From the NCBI GenBank assembly GCA_001916965.1, contig MNTL01000001.1, positions 62,001-126,000 of the forward strand: a stretch of 64,000 bases of DNA, given 5' to 3'. Within the stretch, counting starts at the first letter, position 1; each line of letters starts with the position of its first letter. A program made the position numbers and the translations under genes. Shown here one piece after another: positions 7,051 to 15,267 of the stretch. This DNA comes from Roseburia sp. CAG:10041_57. GTDB lineage: Bacteria > Bacillota > Clostridia > Lachnospirales > Lachnospiraceae. Under the pieces are notes generated by a model. That model saw only the letters and a list, made by a program, of their open reading frames with translations. It had not been told where the DNA came from and did no database searches.

Positions 7051-8760
7051 GTGGGCTTAAATATAATCGACGCGCAAATGCTTTCAAAGATGTTTCTTGC
7101 CGGTGCAAAGAACTTGGAGCATAAGAAGGAATGGATCAATGAATTAAATGTTTTCCCTGTTCCTGACGGCGACACCGGTACAAATATGTCTATGACAATT
7201 ATGTCTGCTGCTAAAGAAGTGGCAGCAATCAAGGAACCTAATATGGCTGCCTTGGCTAAGGCAATTTCATCAGGTTCTCTTAGAGGCGCAAGAGGTAATT
7301 CAGGTGTTATTTTGTCTCAGCTGTTCAGAGGCTTCAGCAAGGTGATTAGTGAATATGATGAGATTAATGTAGCAATCCTTGCTTCTGCATGTGAAAAGGC
7401 TGTTGAGACAGCGTACAAAGCAGTTATGAAGCCAAAGGAAGGTACGATTCTGACTGTAGCCAAGGGCGCTGCCAAAAGAGCTAATGACCTTGCTGTAGCA
7501 GGTGAGAAGGATCTTGAGATCTTCATTAGCGAAGTGATCAAAGAAGCTGAGGTGGTTCTGGCACAGACTCCAGAGATGTTACCTGTCCTGAAACAGGCAG
7601 GCGTTGTAGATTCAGGTGGACAGGGTCTTGTAGAAGTATTAAAGGGTGCTTATGACGCATTCCTTGGTAAAGAGCTGGATCTTACAATTGAAGCTGCACC
7701 TTCCAAGCCGGCAGCCAAGGGCTCCATGTCTCCTAATATTGAGGCACAGGCGCAGGCAGAGATTAAATTCTGCTATTGTACACAGTTCCTGATTATGCTT
7801 AATAAGACATTTAACATCAAACAGGAAATGGATTTTAAAGAGTATCTGGAATCTATCGGTGATTCTATCGTTGTAGTTGCCGATGATGAGATCGTGAAAG
7901 TTCATGTTCATACAAATGACCCAGGACTTGCAATGCAGAAGGCACTCTTGTATGGCTCTCTGACAACTATCATTATTGAGAATATGCGTCTTGAAAGAGA
8001 TGAAAAAGTCTCAGATATGATGGAAAGAGAGATGCAGCAGCCGGTAATCGAGAAAGAAGATACACAGGAGCAGGAAGCACCTGCTGCCACAGCTGAGCAT
8101 AAGGAAACAGGTTTTGTTGCTGTATCTATTGGTGAAGGAATGAATGAAATCTTCAGTTCTCTGGGTGTTGACTACATCATTGAGGGTGGTCAGACAATGA
8201 ACCCAAGCACAGAAGATATGTTGAATGCAATTGATCAGATCAATGCGGATAACATATTTATTTTCCCTAATAACAAGAATATCATTCTGGCAGCGAACCA
8301 GGCAAAGGAACTGACAGAGGATAAGAATATTATCGTTATTCCTACTAAGACTGTTCCGCAGGGAATTACAGCTATTATCAACTATGTTCCTGATATTTCC
8401 ATAGAAGAGAATGAAGCAGTCATGACAGAGGAAGCACAGAATGTTGCTACAGGTCAGGTTACTTATGCAGTACGTGATACTATGATCGACAACAAAGAAA
8501 TTCATCAGGGCGATTTTATGGGAATTGGTGATAAGGGAATTTTGTCTGTTGGCACAGACCTGCAGGAAGTTGCTTTTGAAATGGTATCAGAAATGATGAA
8601 GGATGATTATGAACTGATCAGCATTTATTATGGTGCAGATATTTCTGAAGAGCAGGCACAGGAACTTGTGTCAAGAATTCAGGAGAAGTATACATCCTGT
8701 GACGTAGAATTACAGTTTGGCGGACAACCTATCTATTCTTATGTAGTTTCTGCTGAATAA
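7051..8760 (+). CDS. DAK2-domain protein, FakA/YloV-like fatty acid kinase
   Basis: 569 residues, GTG start with AAGGAGG at a good distance. The N-terminal DAK2/DhaL domain (about 1-200) has the nucleotide-metal loop NVFPVPDGDTGTNMS (D39, D41, N45) and the GARGNSGVI loop. A middle and a C-terminal domain (about 240-569) match the FakA arrangement, with a Gln/Glu/Ala-rich linker near 330-350. In Staphylococcus FakA phosphorylates fatty acids carried by FakB/DegV proteins to make acyl-phosphate for membrane lipids. A DegV protein is encoded 2.2 kb downstream, past recG, which fits. Substrate is inferred from the family. Confidence 0.85.
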   Translation: MGLNIIDAQMLSKMFLAGAKNLEHKKEWINELNVFPVPDGDTGTNMSMTIMSAAKEVAAIKEPNMAALAKAISSGSLRGARGNSGVILSQLFRGFSKVISEYDEINVAILASACEKAVETAYKAVMKPKEGTILTVAKGAAKRANDLAVAGEKDLEIFISEVIKEAEVVLAQTPEMLPVLKQAGVVDSGGQGLVEVLKGAYDAFLGKELDLTIEAAPSKPAAKGSMSPNIEAQAQAEIKFCYCTQFLIMLNKTFNIKQEMDFKEYLESIGDSIVVVADDEIVKVHVHTNDPGLAMQKALLYGSLTTIIIENMRLERDEKVSDMMEREMQQPVIEKEDTQEQEAPAATAEHKETGFVAVSIGEGMNEIFSSLGVDYIIEGGQTMNPSTEDMLNAIDQINADNIFIFPNNKNIILAANQAKELTEDKNIIVIPTKTVPQGITAIINYVPDISIEENEAVMTEEAQNVATGQVTYAVRDTMIDNKEIHQGDFMGIGDKGILSVGTDLQEVAFEMVSEMMKDDYELISIYYGADISEEQAQELVSRIQEKYTSCDVELQFGGQPIYSYVVSAE

Positions 8761-8787
8761 TATAAGATAATAAATATATAGAAGGCA

Positions 8788-8816
8788 AAGGGAACGGTTA
8801 TTCCGTTCCTTTTTGT
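8788..8816 (+). terminator. Intrinsic terminator between the FakA-like gene and recG
   Basis: GGAACGG (8791-8797) pairs with CCGTTCC (8803-8809) across a 5 nt loop, extended by A-T pairs and followed by T5. Confidence 0.75.
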
Positions 8817-8832
8817 CCCTGTGGGTATTTTT

Positions 8833-10911
8833 ATGAAATTAACAGATCCTATAACAAACGTGAAGGGCGTAGGGGATAAAACAGCAGCCCTGTATCATAA
8901 ATTAAATATCTATACGGTATATGATCTGATAACACATTATCCAAGAGAATATGAGGAATGGCAGGATATTACGCCTATTTCTGACATACAGGTCAATCAG
9001 GTGCAGGCAATACATGCTACTGTAATCAGCGTACCACAGACTTTGCATGTAAAACGTAATATGTCTATTACCACTGTTCATGTGAAGGACAGTACAGGAC
9101 AATGTGATTTGGCTTATTTCAATATGCCGTATATCAAAAATAATCTGCAGCCCGGCAAGCAGTATATATTGCGGGGGCAGGCTGTTATGCGCCGTAATGT
9201 CCTTACACTGGAACATCCAAAGATTATTACGGGAGAAGAATTTATAAAGCATCTGCATACGCTGACACCGATTTATTCTACGACTAAGGGGCTGACGGTA
9301 CAGGCAATTGCCAAAACAGTCCGAAATGCCCTGGATGAACTGGCATTTTATGATTATTTCCCGGACTTTATGCGTACAGAATATGATTTGCCGGAGTATG
9401 CACAGGCAATGTGTGACATTCATTTTCCGGAGAATCGTACGGCTTTGATTGCAGCCCGTAAAAGGCTTGTATTTGAAGAATTTTTCTTCTTTATCCTTTC
9501 TGTTATGACATTAAAGGATATGTCTGAGAGATCGGTGAATGATTGCCCTATGATGAGAATTGATGCATGTCAGGAACTGATAGACAAGCTGCCATATCAA
9601 TTGACTGGAGCACAGACGAAGGTCTGGGCGGAAATCGAAAGAGACATGTGTTCTGCACATCTGATGAATCGACTTGTGCAGGGTGATGTGGGATCAGGTA
9701 AAACGATTGTTGCAATACTGGCTATGTTTATGTGCGTTATGAATCATAAACAGGCGGCTTTTATGGCACCTACAGAAGTGTTGGCAAAGCAGCATTATGA
9801 ATCTATATCTCAGATAGCGGATCAATATAATCTGCCTTTTCTGCCTGTGCTGTTGACTGGTTCACTGACTGCAAAGGAGAAAAGGATTGCAAAAGAGAAA
9901 ATCAGTCAGGGTTTATGCAATGTGATTATCGGAACGCAGGCATTGATTCAGGACAATGTGGATTTCTATGATTTAAAGCTGGTTGTCACGGATGAACAGC
10001 ATCGTTTTGGCGTAAAACAGAGAGAAACGCTGGCTATGAAAGGGCTTTCACCACATGTACTTGTCATGAGTGCAACACCTATACCGAGAACACTGGCACT
10101 GATTCTGTATGGAGATCTTGATATATCTGTCATGAATGAATTGCCGGCGGACCGCCTTCCTATCAAGAACTGTGTGGTAGGGACAGATTATCGCTCCAAA
10201 GCGTATCAGTTTATTGCCAGGGAAGTGACTGGCGGCAGACAGGCTTATGTCATTTGTCCGATGGTTGAACCGGGAGATGAGGAGAGTGAGCAATCAAATC
10301 TTGAGAATGTCATAGAATATACAGAAAAGCTTCGGACTGCATTGCCTGAGTCGATTCGTATTGCATATTTACATGGGCAGATGAAACCCAGGGATAAAAA
10401 CCGGATTATGGAAGAATATGCAGCACACAATATAGATGTTCTGGTATCGACTACTGTAATTGAAGTAGGTATTAATGTACCGAATGCAACGGTTATGATG
10501 GTTGAAAATGCTGAAAGATTTGGACTTGCACAGCTTCACCAGCTGAGAGGGCGTGTTGGAAGAGGAAAATATCAGTCTTATTGCATTTTTATCAGTACGA
10601 CTAATAATAAAGGTACTATGGAGCGATTGCAGGTATTGAATAAATCGAATGATGGCTTCTTTATTTCATCGGAAGATATGAGATTGCGTGGTCCTGGTGA
10701 TTTATTTGGAATCAGGCAAAGTGGACAATTTCAGTTTCAGATAGGCGATATCTATCAGGATGCTACAATATTACAATCAGCACAGCAATGTGCTTCACAG
10801 GTATATAAAAGTTATATACAGAATGGAAAAGTACCAGAACCACAGTATGCGGAAATTTGGCAGCATTACGAAGAGAATATTGCCCGTAGTGTTGACTTTA
10901 TAAGCATCTGA
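8833..10911 (+). CDS. recG: ATP-dependent DNA helicase RecG
   Basis: 692 residues from the ATG at 8833; a GTG at 8821 is in frame but lies almost on the preceding terminator. The N-terminal wedge/OB region binds branched DNA. It is followed by a superfamily 2 helicase core: Walker A GDVGSGKT at 284-291, DEQH box at 387-390, SATPIPRTL, and the motif VI region HQLRGRVGRG. RecG remodels stalled replication forks and Holliday junctions. The ribosome site is weak, so expression is probably low. In Bacillus recG is also in the yloV neighbourhood. Confidence 0.96.
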   Translation: MKLTDPITNVKGVGDKTAALYHKLNIYTVYDLITHYPREYEEWQDITPISDIQVNQVQAIHATVISVPQTLHVKRNMSITTVHVKDSTGQCDLAYFNMPYIKNNLQPGKQYILRGQAVMRRNVLTLEHPKIITGEEFIKHLHTLTPIYSTTKGLTVQAIAKTVRNALDELAFYDYFPDFMRTEYDLPEYAQAMCDIHFPENRTALIAARKRLVFEEFFFFILSVMTLKDMSERSVNDCPMMRIDACQELIDKLPYQLTGAQTKVWAEIERDMCSAHLMNRLVQGDVGSGKTIVAILAMFMCVMNHKQAAFMAPTEVLAKQHYESISQIADQYNLPFLPVLLTGSLTAKEKRIAKEKISQGLCNVIIGTQALIQDNVDFYDLKLVVTDEQHRFGVKQRETLAMKGLSPHVLVMSATPIPRTLALILYGDLDISVMNELPADRLPIKNCVVGTDYRSKAYQFIAREVTGGRQAYVICPMVEPGDEESEQSNLENVIEYTEKLRTALPESIRIAYLHGQMKPRDKNRIMEEYAAHNIDVLVSTTVIEVGINVPNATVMMVENAERFGLAQLHQLRGRVGRGKYQSYCIFISTTNNKGTMERLQVLNKSNDGFFISSEDMRLRGPGDLFGIRQSGQFQFQIGDIYQDATILQSAQQCASQVYKSYIQNGKVPEPQYAEIWQHYEENIARSVDFISI

Positions 10912-10990
10912 CAGTAGAATAAAAGAGTGTAGCTGTTGTTTATGATACTTCTACACAAGAGTAAGAGATACACAATAGGGGGTTAACTAT

Positions 10991-11860
10991 ATGTCAAGAA
11001 TTGCAGTAGTTACTGACAGTAACAGCGGCATTACACAAGCGCAGGCTAAAGAATTAGGTGTTAGTGTCATTCCAATGCCTTTTATGATTGATGGAGAGAC
11101 TTATTATGAAGAGATCTCTTTAAGCAGAGATGAATTCTATGAAAAACTGGCAGCTAATGCAGATATATCAACTTCACAGCCGTCTCCAGAATCTATACTT
11201 AATTTGTGGGATTCTTTATTAGAAAATTATGATGAAGTTATTCATATTCCAATGTCAAGTGGATTGAGTGGTTCCTGTCAGACAGCAATTATGCTGTCAC
11301 AGGATTATAATGGTAAAGTTCATGTTGTGAATAACCAGAGAATTTCTGTTACACAGAGACAGTCAGTTTTAGATGCGCTCGCATTGATTGATGCAGGTAA
11401 GAGCGGAGCTGAGATCAAAGAGATTTTGGAAGCTGACAAATTCAATTCTACTATCTATATTATGATTGATACATTATATTATCTGAAGAAGGGTGGAAGA
11501 ATTACACCTGCTGCGGCAGCACTTGGAACTTTGCTGAAATTAAAGCCGGTACTCCAGATTCAGGGAGAGAAGCTGGATGCTTTTGCCAAAGCCAGAACGG
11601 TAAATCAGGCAAAGACTATTATGATGAATGCAATAAAGAGCGATATAGAAAAGCGATTTGGAGGCGTATCGAAAGATAACCAGATTTATCTGCAGATTGC
11701 ACATACACAAAATGAAGAAGCTGCAAAGGCTCTGGCACAGGAACTTCATGAGGTATTTCCAGATTACCCGATCTATATCGACCATTTATCATTAAGTGTT
11801 TCCTGCCATATTGGACCAGGTTCATTGGCGATAGCATGTTGCAAGAAAATGTCTATTTAA
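10991..11860 (+). CDS. DegV family fatty-acid-binding protein (FakB-like)
   Basis: 289 residues, ATG preceded by AGGGGG. The DegV fold is indicated by AVVTDSNSGI at the start, the STSQPSPE loop (about 57-64), MSSGLSGSCQ (about 95) and the YLKKGGRI loop near 162. DegV proteins bind a single fatty acid; the FakB subset presents it to FakA. A FakA-like kinase lies upstream across recG, so this is a plausible partner, though genomes carry several DegV paralogues. Confidence 0.88.
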   Translation: MSRIAVVTDSNSGITQAQAKELGVSVIPMPFMIDGETYYEEISLSRDEFYEKLAANADISTSQPSPESILNLWDSLLENYDEVIHIPMSSGLSGSCQTAIMLSQDYNGKVHVVNNQRISVTQRQSVLDALALIDAGKSGAEIKEILEADKFNSTIYIMIDTLYYLKKGGRITPAAAALGTLLKLKPVLQIQGEKLDAFAKARTVNQAKTIMMNAIKSDIEKRFGGVSKDNQIYLQIAHTQNEEAAKALAQELHEVFPDYPIYIDHLSLSVSCHIGPGSLAIACCKKMSI

Positions 11861-11877
11861 TAATTGATATGGATAAT

Positions 11878-11912
11878 AAAAAACAGCCGTTTGAAAAACG
11901 ACTGTTTTTTTG
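11878..11912. terminator. Bidirectional terminator between degV and pta
   Basis: The stem AAAACAGCCGTTT/AAACGACTGTTTT has one mismatch, a 3 nt loop and T-rich tails on both strands. It separates two convergent genes. Confidence 0.82.
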
Positions 11913-11951
11913 TGCGCCTTACGACGCACAGTATATTTTATAGGATTTATT

Positions 11952-12935
11952 TTATGCAAGAGCTGCTGTAATGATAGCCATGGAATATACTTCAATAGCA
12001 TTGCATCCACGGGATAAATCATTGATAGGTGCATTTAAACCTAAAAGGATAGGACCATATGCTTCGAAGTTACCCATACGCTGTGCAATCTTGTAACCGA
12101 TATTGCCGGCATTGATATCAGGGAAGATAAATGTATTAGCATGACCTGCTACTGCAGAATCCTTGCACTTTGTACGTGCAACACGAGGAGATACAGCTGC
12201 ATCGAACTGAAGTTCACCTTCGATAGGAAGCTCTGGATATTTAGCTTTGGCTTTGTTAGCAGCATTGCGCATCTTATCAACGTCTTCGCCCTTACCTGAA
12301 CCAAGAGTAGAGTAGCTTAAAAATGCTACCTGAGGATCCATGCCAAATACTCTGGCACATTTTGCTGTTTCACCAGCGATCTCAACTAATTCATCTTCGG
12401 TAGGCTTGATGTTAATAGCACAGTCACCCATTGCCAGAACTTCGTTTTCGCCTGTTGCAGATGGACGAACAAGAATGAAGCAGGAAGATACAATGCTGTT
12501 ACCTGGCTTAGTCTTTACAATCTGAAGAGCAGGACGAACTGTATCAGCAGTTGAATATGTAGCACCGCCAAGAAGAGAATCAGCAACACCCATCTTAACT
12601 AACATGGTTCCAAAGTAATTAGGCTGTTTTAATACCTTTCTTGCTTCTTCAGGAGTAACACCCTTGCTTTTGCGAATCTCGCAGAAAAGATCTACCATTT
12701 CATCGAAGCGGTCATAATTATTAGGATCAATGATAAGAGCACCACGAATGTTGAATCCGCTTTCCTCAGCTGATTTATATACTTCTTCTTCATTACCGAC
12801 AAGGATCGGATGAAGGAAACTACTTGCTAAAAGTCTGGAAGCAGCCTCCAGAATACGAGGATCAGCGCCTTCTGTAAACACGATCTTCTTAGGGTTCTTC
12901 TTTAAAATTTCAATCATTGTTCCGAATCCAAACAT
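11952..12935 (-). CDS. pta: Phosphate acetyltransferase
   Basis: 327 residues, the normal length of the short Pta form. It converts acetyl-CoA and phosphate to acetyl-phosphate for acetate and ATP formation. Family stretches include FTEGADPRILEA, GGATYSTADTVRPALQ, SYSTLGSGKGEDVDKM and the C-terminal LGLNAPINDLSRG. The ATG at 12935 follows AAGGAAGGA. Codons are strongly biased (AAG rather than AAA for Lys), as expected for a highly expressed central enzyme. The acetate kinase gene, often adjacent, is not in the window. A cre-like site lies in the leader. Confidence 0.96.
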   Translation of the reverse strand: MFGFGTMIEILKKNPKKIVFTEGADPRILEAASRLLASSFLHPILVGNEEEVYKSAEESGFNIRGALIIDPNNYDRFDEMVDLFCEIRKSKGVTPEEARKVLKQPNYFGTMLVKMGVADSLLGGATYSTADTVRPALQIVKTKPGNSIVSSCFILVRPSATGENEVLAMGDCAINIKPTEDELVEIAGETAKCARVFGMDPQVAFLSYSTLGSGKGEDVDKMRNAANKAKAKYPELPIEGELQFDAAVSPRVARTKCKDSAVAGHANTFIFPDINAGNIGYKIAQRMGNFEAYGPILLGLNAPINDLSRGCNAIEVYSMAIITAALA

Positions 12936-12978
12936 ATTAAATTCCTTCCTTTTCTTTAGGTTATTATTGTTATTTCTA

Positions 12979-12992
12979 TGTAAGCGTTTACA
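12979..12992. promoter_or_regulatory. Catabolite response element (cre) in the pta leader
   Basis: TGTAAGCGTTTACA is a perfect match to the CcpA cre pattern TGWAANCGNTNWCA and is nearly palindromic. It lies about 45 bp upstream of the pta start codon and downstream of the predicted pta promoter. In Bacillus pta is a CcpA target. Binding has not been tested. Confidence 0.7.
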
Positions 12993-13030
12993 CCGTTATT
13001 TTATGCAGCGTTTCGCTATGTCCTAACTTT

Positions 13031-13058
13031 ATTGTATACAAATTTTTTACATTTGCAA
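13031..13058 (-). promoter_or_regulatory. Candidate pta promoter
   Basis: On the minus strand TTGCAA (13053-13058) and TACAAT (13031-13036) are 16 bp apart, giving a leader of about 90 nt that contains the cre-like site. Confidence 0.5.
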
Positions 13059-13240
13059 TCCTTGTATTGAAATAAATGCACAAAATTTTCATTTTTTTAC
13101 ATGGATTCTTTATTTGTAATGATAGAGATATTCTGAATTTGTGATAGTGGTTACATGAAATCAGTTACATTTGAAACAACACATGTAAATAAAGTGTTAC
13201 AATATCAGAAAACATATGTTTGAATAATTGGCATTTTTTG

Positions 13241-13269
13241 TTTGCAAACACTGAAAGATATGCTATAAT
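13241..13269 (+). promoter_or_regulatory. Candidate parE-parC promoter
   Basis: A perfect TATAAT (13264-13269) with an extended TGC upstream, and TTTGCA (13241-13246) at 17 bp spacing. Confidence 0.55.
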
Positions 13270-13279
13270 CAGAGAAGTG

Positions 13280-13297
13280 CGTTATGTATACATAACG
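13280..13297. repeat. 18 bp perfect palindrome in the parE leader
   Basis: CGTTATGTATACATAACG reads the same on both strands. It starts 11 bp past the -10 box, so it would lie at or just after the transcription start. It may be an operator or a short mRNA hairpin; no known regulator is assigned. Confidence 0.75.
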
Positions 13298-13327
13298 TAT
13301 TATATTTAGAAAGGCTTAGGTTTTACA

Positions 13328-15253
13328 ATGGCAAAATCAACCAATGTATATGACGCATCAAGTATTACCGTTCTGGAGGGACTTGAAGCAGTAAGAAAAA
13401 GACCTGGTATGTACATAGGCAGTGTATCGACCAAGGGTCTGAACCATTTAATATATGAAATAGTAGATAACTCTGTAGATGAACATCTGGCAGGGGCATG
13501 TACGAAGATCGAAGTTACACTGGAAGCAGATGGTTCTGCGACAATCAGTGATAACGGACGAGGCATCCCTGTTGGTATGCATGCGAAGGGAGTCAGTGCA
13601 GAACGAGTTGTATTTACAACATTACATGCCGGCGGCAAGTTTGATAATTCTGCTTATAAGACAAGTGGAGGTTTGCATGGTGTTGGTTCTTCAGTTGTGA
13701 ATGCGCTGTCTACACAGCTTACAGTTACAGTAAAGAGCGGTGGACTGATTCATCAGGATAAATATGAATATGGCAATCCTGTTATAGAACTGGTAGATGG
13801 TCTGCTTCCTGTTATCGGTAAGACCAGAGAGACAGGAACTACTATCAACTTTACACCGGATCCTTCTATATTTGACAAGACCTGGTTTAAGGCAGAAGAA
13901 GTTAAGAGCCGTCTGCATGAGACTGCTTATCTGAATCCCAAGCTTACAATTGTATTTCGCGATAAGAGACTCGAAACTCCGGAAGAAATCATTTATCAGG
14001 AACCGGAAGGTATCGTTGGTTATGTGAAAGACCTTAATAAAAATAAAGAAGCAATTCATGACATCATTTATTACAGTGGAAGCAGTGATGGCATTACTGT
14101 AGAGTGTGCATTTCAGTATGTAAATGAATTCCATGAAAATGTTCTTGGATTTTGTAATAATATATACAATGCTGAGGGTGGTATGCATCTGACCGGATTC
14201 AAGACCATGTTCACGACCATTATTAACAATTATGCGCGTGAGCTGAATATCCTGAAAGAAAAGGACGTCAATTTTACCGGTGCAGATGTGCGTAATGGTA
14301 TGACAGCAGTTGTTTCCATTAAGCATCCGGCTCCAAGATTTGAGGGACAGACTAAGACGAAACTGGATAATCAGGATGCTGCCAAGGCAGTCAGCAAAGT
14401 GACCGGGGATGAGGTGCCCCGTTATTTTGACCGTAATGTAGAAGTTCTGAAGAATATTATCGGCTGCGCAGAAAAAGCTGCAAAGATTCGAAAGACAGAG
14501 GAAAAAGCCAAAACCAATATGCTGACCAAGCAGAAATTCTCCTTTGATTCCAATGGTAAGCTTGCAAACTGTGAATCCAAAGACTACAGCAAATGTGAGA
14601 TCTTTATCGTAGAGGGTGATTCTGCCGGCGGCAGTGCGAAGACCGCACGAGACCGCAGCTTTCAGGCAATTCTTCCCATCCGTGGTAAGATACTGAATGT
14701 GGAAAAGGCAAGCATTGACAAAGTTTTGGCAAATGCAGAGATTAAGACCATGATCAATGCTTTTGGGTGTGGTTTCTCAGAAGGATATGGCAATGACTTT
14801 GATATCACAAAGCTTCGCTATAATAAGATTGTGATTATGGCGGATGCCGATGTGGATGGTGAACATATCAGTAATCTGCTTCTGACTCTATTCTACCGTT
14901 TCATGCCGGAGCTGATCTATGAGGGACATATCTATATTGCAATGCCGCCTCTTTATAAGGCAATGCCGGCAAAAGGCAAGGAAGAATATTTGTATGATGA
15001 TAAAGCACTGGAACGTTATCGTGCGAAACATAAGGGACCATTTACACTACAGCGATACAAAGGTCTTGGTGAAATGGATGCCCAGCAGCTGTGGGATACG
15101 ACATTGAATCCTGAAACAAGAATTTTAAAACAGATTGAGATAGAAGACGCCAGAATGGCATCTGAAATAACCGAACTGCTGATGGGTACAGATGTTACAC
15201 CACGTAAGACATTTATCCATGAACATGCAACAGATGCAGAACTTGATATTTAA
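13328..15253 (+). CDS. parE: Type IIA DNA topoisomerase B subunit (ParE/GyrB)
   Basis: 641 residues. The GHKL ATPase domain is seen in YEIVDNSVDE, DNGRGIPVG and GGLHGVGSS; the TOPRIM domain begins at EGDSAGGS (429-436) with the metal motif MADADVDG; the C-terminal GyrB signature QRYKGLGEMDAQQLW is present. It hydrolyses ATP to drive strand passage with the A subunit encoded 14 bp downstream. The length without an insert and the NPETR stretch fit ParE of Firmicutes, and the locus is not next to dnaA/recF where gyrase usually lies, so topoisomerase IV is favoured. A gyrase label remains possible. Confidence 0.8.
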   Translation: MAKSTNVYDASSITVLEGLEAVRKRPGMYIGSVSTKGLNHLIYEIVDNSVDEHLAGACTKIEVTLEADGSATISDNGRGIPVGMHAKGVSAERVVFTTLHAGGKFDNSAYKTSGGLHGVGSSVVNALSTQLTVTVKSGGLIHQDKYEYGNPVIELVDGLLPVIGKTRETGTTINFTPDPSIFDKTWFKAEEVKSRLHETAYLNPKLTIVFRDKRLETPEEIIYQEPEGIVGYVKDLNKNKEAIHDIIYYSGSSDGITVECAFQYVNEFHENVLGFCNNIYNAEGGMHLTGFKTMFTTIINNYARELNILKEKDVNFTGADVRNGMTAVVSIKHPAPRFEGQTKTKLDNQDAAKAVSKVTGDEVPRYFDRNVEVLKNIIGCAEKAAKIRKTEEKAKTNMLTKQKFSFDSNGKLANCESKDYSKCEIFIVEGDSAGGSAKTARDRSFQAILPIRGKILNVEKASIDKVLANAEIKTMINAFGCGFSEGYGNDFDITKLRYNKIVIMADADVDGEHISNLLLTLFYRFMPELIYEGHIYIAMPPLYKAMPAKGKEEYLYDDKALERYRAKHKGPFTLQRYKGLGEMDAQQLWDTTLNPETRILKQIEIEDARMASEITELLMGTDVTPRKTFIHEHATDAELDI

Positions 15254-15267
15254 ACATGAGGTAATAA

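Larger units (their letters stand above)
12936..13327. other. 392 bp divergent intergenic region between pta and parE
   Basis: It holds, from left to right, the pta leader with a cre-like palindrome, a pta promoter reading left, an AT-rich middle with repeated GTTACAT-like words and no visible gene, and a promoter plus an 18 bp palindrome reading right toward parE. No reading frame of note is present. Confidence 0.7.

Noticed and set aside
13691..14326. A 211-codon minus-strand frame inside parE
   Set aside because: Antisense shadow of a well-supported gene; Cys/Asn/Ile-rich with no family resemblance.
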